From Alphaproteobacteria bacterium (GTDB lineage: Bacteria; Pseudomonadota; Alphaproteobacteria; Acetobacterales; Acetobacteraceae), in NCBI GenBank assembly GCA_013298245.1, contig JAAFHD010000053.1:1-11569 (forward strand): a stretch of 11,569 nucleotides of DNA, written 5' to 3'. Both the position numbers and the translations under genes were made by a program. Shown piece by piece: positions 6,660 to 11,569 of the stretch; position 1 is the stretch's first letter; each line of letters begins with the position of its first letter. The notes under the pieces were generated by a model. It was given only the letters and a program-made list of their open reading frames with translations, ran no database searches and was not told the DNA's origin.

Positions 6660-7590
6660 GCCGGATATCAGCGGCCTTGGCGTACCAGTCCCAGGTGGCT
6701 TGCAGCCCCTCGGCCAGGCTGAAGCGCGGCCGCCAGCCGGTGGCGAACAGGCGCTGCACGTCATAGCTGCGGACCAGCTGGCCGAGCGGCTTCGATGTGT
6801 CCCAGGCCAGTTTGCCCTTGAAGCCGGAAATGCCGTGCAGGGTTTCCACCATCTCGCGGATCGGGCGGGACTGGCCGGTCGCGACATTGACCGGGCCGGT
6901 CGCGTGGGCGGCGCAGGCGATGGTGGCGCCGGCCGCGTCCTCGGCGAAAAGGAAGTCGCGCGTGGGGGAGCCATCGCCCCAGATCACGATTTCAGCCGCA
7001 GCCTCGCGCGCGACGCGGTGGAAGCGCGAGATCAGTGACGGCACGACATGCCCATACTGCTCATCGAAGCGGTCATGCGGGCCGTAGAGATTGGTGTAGA
7101 GCAGATAGGCGTAATCCATGCCCCACTGCTTCTGATAGGCCTGCAACTGCGCCAGCATGCCAAGCTTTGCATGGCCATAGGCGGCTTCGGAGCCATGCGG
7201 CGGGCCGTGCCAGATGTCGTCCTCGGTGATGGCGCGGTGGTCGCGGTCGGCATAGACCGCCACTGTGCCCGCACCCACGAATTTGCGCACACCCACCAGC
7301 CGCGCCGCGTCGATGACGTTCATGTTGATCAGCGTGTTGTCGCGGTATGCCAGGCCGGAAAAGGTCATGTTGCCCTGCACGCCCGACACGCGGCCGGCCA
7401 GGTGGATCACCACGGTCGGCTTGAAGGCTTCGAAGACGCGCAGCGTGGCGGCACCGTCCAGCAGGTCGCAATCCGCGCGGCCGGGCGTGGCCAGGGCGGC
7501 CGGCTTGAGTGCGGCCATCTGCCGCGCCAGCGCGTGGCCCAGCACACCGCCGGCACCCGTGATCAGCACCCGTTCCGCGGACCAATTCAT
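6655..7590 (-). CDS. GDP-L-fucose synthase-like NAD(P)-dependent epimerase/reductase (extended SDR)
   Basis: This 311-residue cytoplasmic enzyme has the NAD(P)-binding motif TGAGGVLG (11-18), the YxxxK catalytic pair Tyr138/Lys142 (YGHAK), and the family block NLYGPHDRFD (167-176) with HVVPSLISRFH and WGDGSPTRDFL. That block is characteristic of Fcl/WcaG, which epimerises and reduces GDP-4-keto-6-deoxymannose to GDP-L-fucose. Against E. coli Fcl, as I remember it, residues correspond with a constant +2 offset. Ser107 becomes Thr109, Tyr136 is Tyr138, Lys140 is Lys142 and His179 is His181, but the epimerase Cys109 becomes Ala111 (GTVAVY in place of GSSCIY). The product may therefore differ from GDP-L-fucose, for example a reduced, non-epimerised sugar. 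It is the last gene after gmd and a glycosyltransferase, 3 bp from the latter. The stop codon lies inside a strong hairpin. Confidence 0.82.
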   Translation of the reverse strand: MNWSAERVLITGAGGVLGHALARQMAALKPAALATPGRADCDLLDGAATLRVFEAFKPTVVIHLAGRVSGVQGNMTFSGLAYRDNTLINMNVIDAARLVGVRKFVGAGTVAVYADRDHRAITEDDIWHGPPHGSEAAYGHAKLGMLAQLQAYQKQWGMDYAYLLYTNLYGPHDRFDEQYGHVVPSLISRFHRVAREAAAEIVIWGDGSPTRDFLFAEDAAGATIACAAHATGPVNVATGQSRPIREMVETLHGISGFKGKLAWDTSKPLGQLVRSYDVQRLFATGWRPRFSLAEGLQATWDWYAKAADIRR

Positions 7591-7593
7591 CGG

Positions 7594-8910
7594 CTAGGCC
7601 GCCTTTCCTTCGAACATGCTGCGATGCAGATCGACCAGCGTGGAGATGTTGTATTTCTCGAACATCTCATCGCGTCGGCTCGAATAGTCGGAATTGTCGT
7701 ATTTCACCTTCTGCGCGATTTCGATGTAGTTGCCCATGTCGAAGCGGGAGAAGACATCGCCATAATAACGCCGCGCCTCGGCGAAGGAGAGGTTGTTCGA
7801 GCAGAACAGCCGCGCGCCGCTTTCGATCGCCAGCGCGATCACGCCGGACATGCTTTGCCCCACCTCGATATACGGCAGCACCACGGCATCGCAATTGCGC
7901 AGCATGAAGGTGAATTCGTCATCATCGACATTGCCGACGAAGCGCACGCGATCGGTCAGGCTTGGCCCATCCGGCACGATGTTGGGCATGGCGATCGCGG
8001 CATCGATCATCACCTTGCCCTTCATGTCGCGCGACATCAGGTCGAACTGGCGCACCAGCGGGGTCTCGATTTCCAGCAGCAGCTTGGCCAGGTAGGTGTC
8101 GACGCTGACCCAAGGCTTGATGGATTGCGGGTGCTGGCTGCCCACCACCATCAGGTAATAGTCGTCGGGCAATATCCGCAGCGCGCGGATCAGGTCCTCG
8201 AAGCCCTTGTAGTTGGCGATATAGCCGAAGGCGCCGATGGTCTTCGCACCGGGTGGCAGGTTGTAGCGTTGGCGCAGTGCGTCGGGGTTCACATCGTCCA
8301 GCACGCGCGCACGTTCCGGCGCGTCCAGGAAGGCCAGCGGTGCGTCGCGCACGCCATGGAAATCGAAGAAATCCTCGACGATCCGGCGCTCGCGCCTGGT
8401 GTGCACCTTGATCCAGGCATTCTTGCGCGCAGAGAGTTTGCGCACGTGCAGGATCATCTGCTTGTAGAGCCACGCGTGGTTATACAGCGTCCGACGCTGG
8501 CGCAGCGGCTTGACCGAGAAGGTCACGAAGGACAGCACGATATCCTTCAGCAGCGAGTTATTGTCGGTGTCGATGCGGTGCATCGTCAGGATCAGGTTGG
8601 GGGCGGCATCCATCAGCGTGCGCACATTGCGCCAGATGTCGTGGATGGTCGCACCATACAGCCCGGCTTCGAACTGGATGTTCACATAGTCGAATTCGCG
8701 CAGCTTCGCCGCCATTTCGCGGATGTGCCGGCGCGCGCGCTGGCGGAAGATGCGCCCCGTCTGCTTCAGCAGATACAGGTCGAGGCCCAGCACCTCCACA
8801 TCGTAGTGCTGCTCGAATTCCTTCTTCAGCACATAGGTGTAGGACGCGTTGCCGCAGCTGTCATTCCAGGAGGAGATGATCGCGAGGCGCGGTCGCTTGC
8901 CGTCTGCCAT
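7594..8910 (-). CDS. Glycosyltransferase, GT-B fold (GT4-like)
   Basis: This 438-residue protein has an N-terminal acceptor-binding half and a C-terminal nucleotide-sugar-binding half. Family evidence comes from IGAFGYIANYKGFEDLIRAL (225-244), RVRFVGNVDDDEFTFMLRNCDAVVLPY (321-347) and SMSGVIALAIESGA (353-366). The last resembles the GT4 donor-site EX7E motif with Glu363 kept and Ser355 in place of the first Glu. There is no signal peptide or membrane segment, so it probably works at the cytoplasmic face. Placed between gmd and a GDP-sugar reductase (gaps of 5 and 3 bp), it is likely to transfer a GDP-activated deoxyhexose or mannose to a lipopolysaccharide, exopolysaccharide or protein glycan. 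Donor and acceptor are not known. The start at 8910 has GAGG 9 bases upstream. Codon use looks like that of its neighbours. Confidence 0.83.
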   Translation of the reverse strand: MADGKRPRLAIISSWNDSCGNASYTYVLKKEFEQHYDVEVLGLDLYLLKQTGRIFRQRARRHIREMAAKLREFDYVNIQFEAGLYGATIHDIWRNVRTLMDAAPNLILTMHRIDTDNNSLLKDIVLSFVTFSVKPLRQRRTLYNHAWLYKQMILHVRKLSARKNAWIKVHTRRERRIVEDFFDFHGVRDAPLAFLDAPERARVLDDVNPDALRQRYNLPPGAKTIGAFGYIANYKGFEDLIRALRILPDDYYLMVVGSQHPQSIKPWVSVDTYLAKLLLEIETPLVRQFDLMSRDMKGKVMIDAAIAMPNIVPDGPSLTDRVRFVGNVDDDEFTFMLRNCDAVVLPYIEVGQSMSGVIALAIESGARLFCSNNLSFAEARRYYGDVFSRFDMGNYIEIAQKVKYDNSDYSSRRDEMFEKYNISTLVDLHRSMFEGKAA

Positions 8911-8915
8911 GGTGC

Positions 8916-10677
<1,762 letters not shown>

Positions 10678-10691
10678 ACGACGACACAACC

Positions 10692-10767
10692 TGGGGTTGA
10701 TTATTGTCGGCTTCTGTCGGCAAGTATCGCCGAAAATGCAGGTAAGTCGCGTTTAAGCACAACCCCA
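10692..10767. repeat. Inverted repeat TGGGGTTG / CAACCCCA flanking direct repeats
   Basis: TGGGGTTG (10692-10699) is inverted as CAACCCCA (10760-10767). A further CCCCAAC lies at 10808-10814. Inside the pair are two copies of TGTCGGC (10705-10711 and 10715-10721), spaced 10 bp start to start, about one helical turn. The region is visibly richer in A and T than the coding DNA around it and precedes the modular surface-protein gene, so regulatory binding sites are plausible. No convincing -35/-10 pair was found. Confidence 0.3.
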
Positions 10768-10836
10768 AGTTTAGCGCTGCGCGCATCAATACTCGCGGAT
10801 ATGGTTGCCCCAACACGCACATCATTGGGAACCGTT

Positions 10837-11569
10837 ATGACGCTCAACATCACCAGCACGATCCGCAGCGCCTGGACCGGCGGCTTCGTCGCCGATTTCA
10901 ACATCGGCGCCAGCGCGGCCGCGCAGGGCTGGACCGTCACCTTCGACGCACCCTTCAACCTGGTGAATGTGTGGAATGCGCGCATCGTCAGCCAGGATGG
11001 CAGCCGCTACACGCTGTCCAACCTGGATTATAACGGCAACATCATCGCTGGCGGATCGACGGGCTTCGGCTTCCAGGCGGGCGGGGCGCCCGCGCAGCTG
11101 ACCAACCTGGCGGTGAACGGCAATGCCGCGCAGCCCGCGACACCCGCGCTGACCATCAGCGATGCGTCCATCACCGAACCCGCGACTGGCAGTGCCACCG
11201 GCCAGCTGGTCGTGCGGCTTTCCACCGCCAGCGCGGCACCTGTGCTGGTGGACTGGGCCACCGCCAATGGCAGCGCCGTCAGTGCCGACTACACGCTGAG
11301 CAGCGGCACCCTGACCTTCGCGCCCGGCGAGACGCAGAAGACCATCTCCATCCCCGTGCTGTCCGACGCCGTGACCGAGGGTGCGGAGACGGTCATGGTC
11401 AACCTGTCCAATGCGCGCGGTGCGACCATCACCGACGGGCAGGGCGTTCTGACCATCGCGCCGCCGGCCGGCCCGCCGGACATCACCGTCACCGACATCT
11501 CGCTGCGCGAACCCACCAGCGGCACGCGCGATGCCGCCTTCACCGTCACGCTGACGGCCGCTGCCGCGC
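10837..11569 (+). CDS. CBM2 and Calx-beta modular protein, N-terminal fragment
   Basis: The frame opens at ATG 10837 and runs off the window with 244 codons visible and no stop. Residues about 1-97 match a family 2 carbohydrate-binding module: Trp13, GWTVTF (Trp32), NVWNARI (Trp46), then YNGNIIAGGSTGFGFQ, where Tyr65 takes the place often held by the third surface Trp. Residues about 104-207 form a Calx-beta domain (ITEPATG, VDWATANGSA, DYTLSSGTLTFAPGE, EGAETVMVNLSNA), and a second begins near 216. CBM2 modules bind cellulose or xylan; Calx-beta repeats are common in large surface adhesins and in type I secreted proteins. No N-terminal signal peptide is present, which fits type I secretion through a C-terminal signal outside the window. 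A catalytic domain may follow. The start has a weak GGGA upstream. Confidence 0.85.
   Translation, partial: MTLNITSTIRSAWTGGFVADFNIGASAAAQGWTVTFDAPFNLVNVWNARIVSQDGSRYTLSNLDYNGNIIAGGSTGFGFQAGGAPAQLTNLAVNGNAAQPATPALTISDASITEPATGSATGQLVVRLSTASAAPVLVDWATANGSAVSADYTLSSGTLTFAPGETQKTISIPVLSDAVTEGAETVMVNLSNARGATITDGQGVLTIAPPAGPPDITVTDISLREPTSGTRDAAFTVTLTAAAA

Noticed and set aside
10717..10734. Possible terminator hairpin after trpF (TCGGC ... GCCGA)
   Set aside because: The stem is only 5 bp, the loop is 7 bases, and A residues follow it on the plus strand with no T-run.

Overview
The window reads as chromosomal DNA of a high-GC alphaproteobacterium. An Acetobacteraceae member (Roseomonas-like) would fit the very GC-rich third codon positions, the Bug-type solute receptor and the mix of aromatic-catabolic and envelope genes. 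That placement is inference; there is no rRNA or other taxonomic marker here. Coding density is high. I see no tRNA or rRNA genes, CRISPR arrays, insertion sequences or phage genes.

Layout. (1) 1-234 (+) is the tail of an MlaC-type phospholipid-transport protein. It meets, tail to tail with one base between, an IclR-family regulator (236-988, -). (2) The regulator is divergent from a compact catabolic operon: an MhpA-like flavoprotein aromatic hydroxylase (1075-2463), a type I extradiol ring-cleavage dioxygenase (2460-3422) and a Bug/TctC periplasmic binding protein (3419-4369). Both junctions are ATGA overlaps with good Shine-Dalgarno sequences. The 86-bp divergent region holds a 17-bp imperfect palindrome (994-1010) that, from memory, resembles the MhpR operator of E. 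coli. Together these look like uptake, hydroxylation and meta-cleavage of a phenolic acid under an MhpR-like regulator. (3) On the minus strand lie a nitronate monooxygenase (4379-5398) and, upstream of it, a secreted trypsin-like serine protease with an extra N-terminal domain (5486-6517). (4) A minus-strand operon runs gmd (8916-9893), a GT4-like glycosyltransferase (7594-8910) and a GDP-fucose-synthase-like SDR (6655-7590), with gaps of 5 and 3 bp. It ends in a perfect 16-bp-stem hairpin that contains the last stop codon. This set would make a GDP-6-deoxyhexose and transfer a sugar to a surface glycan. (5) trpF (10021-10677, +) stands alone. (6) A 159-bp gap with repeats leads to the start of a large modular protein (10837 to the window edge, +) with a family 2 carbohydrate-binding module followed by Calx-beta domains.

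The genes belong to recognisable families, and I did not find a clearly new multi-gene system. The most useful leads are the putative MhpR-type operator with its minimal catabolic operon, the GDP-fucose-synthase-like enzyme that appears to lack the epimerase cysteine, the stop-codon hairpin, and the CBM2/Calx-beta protein with no signal peptide.
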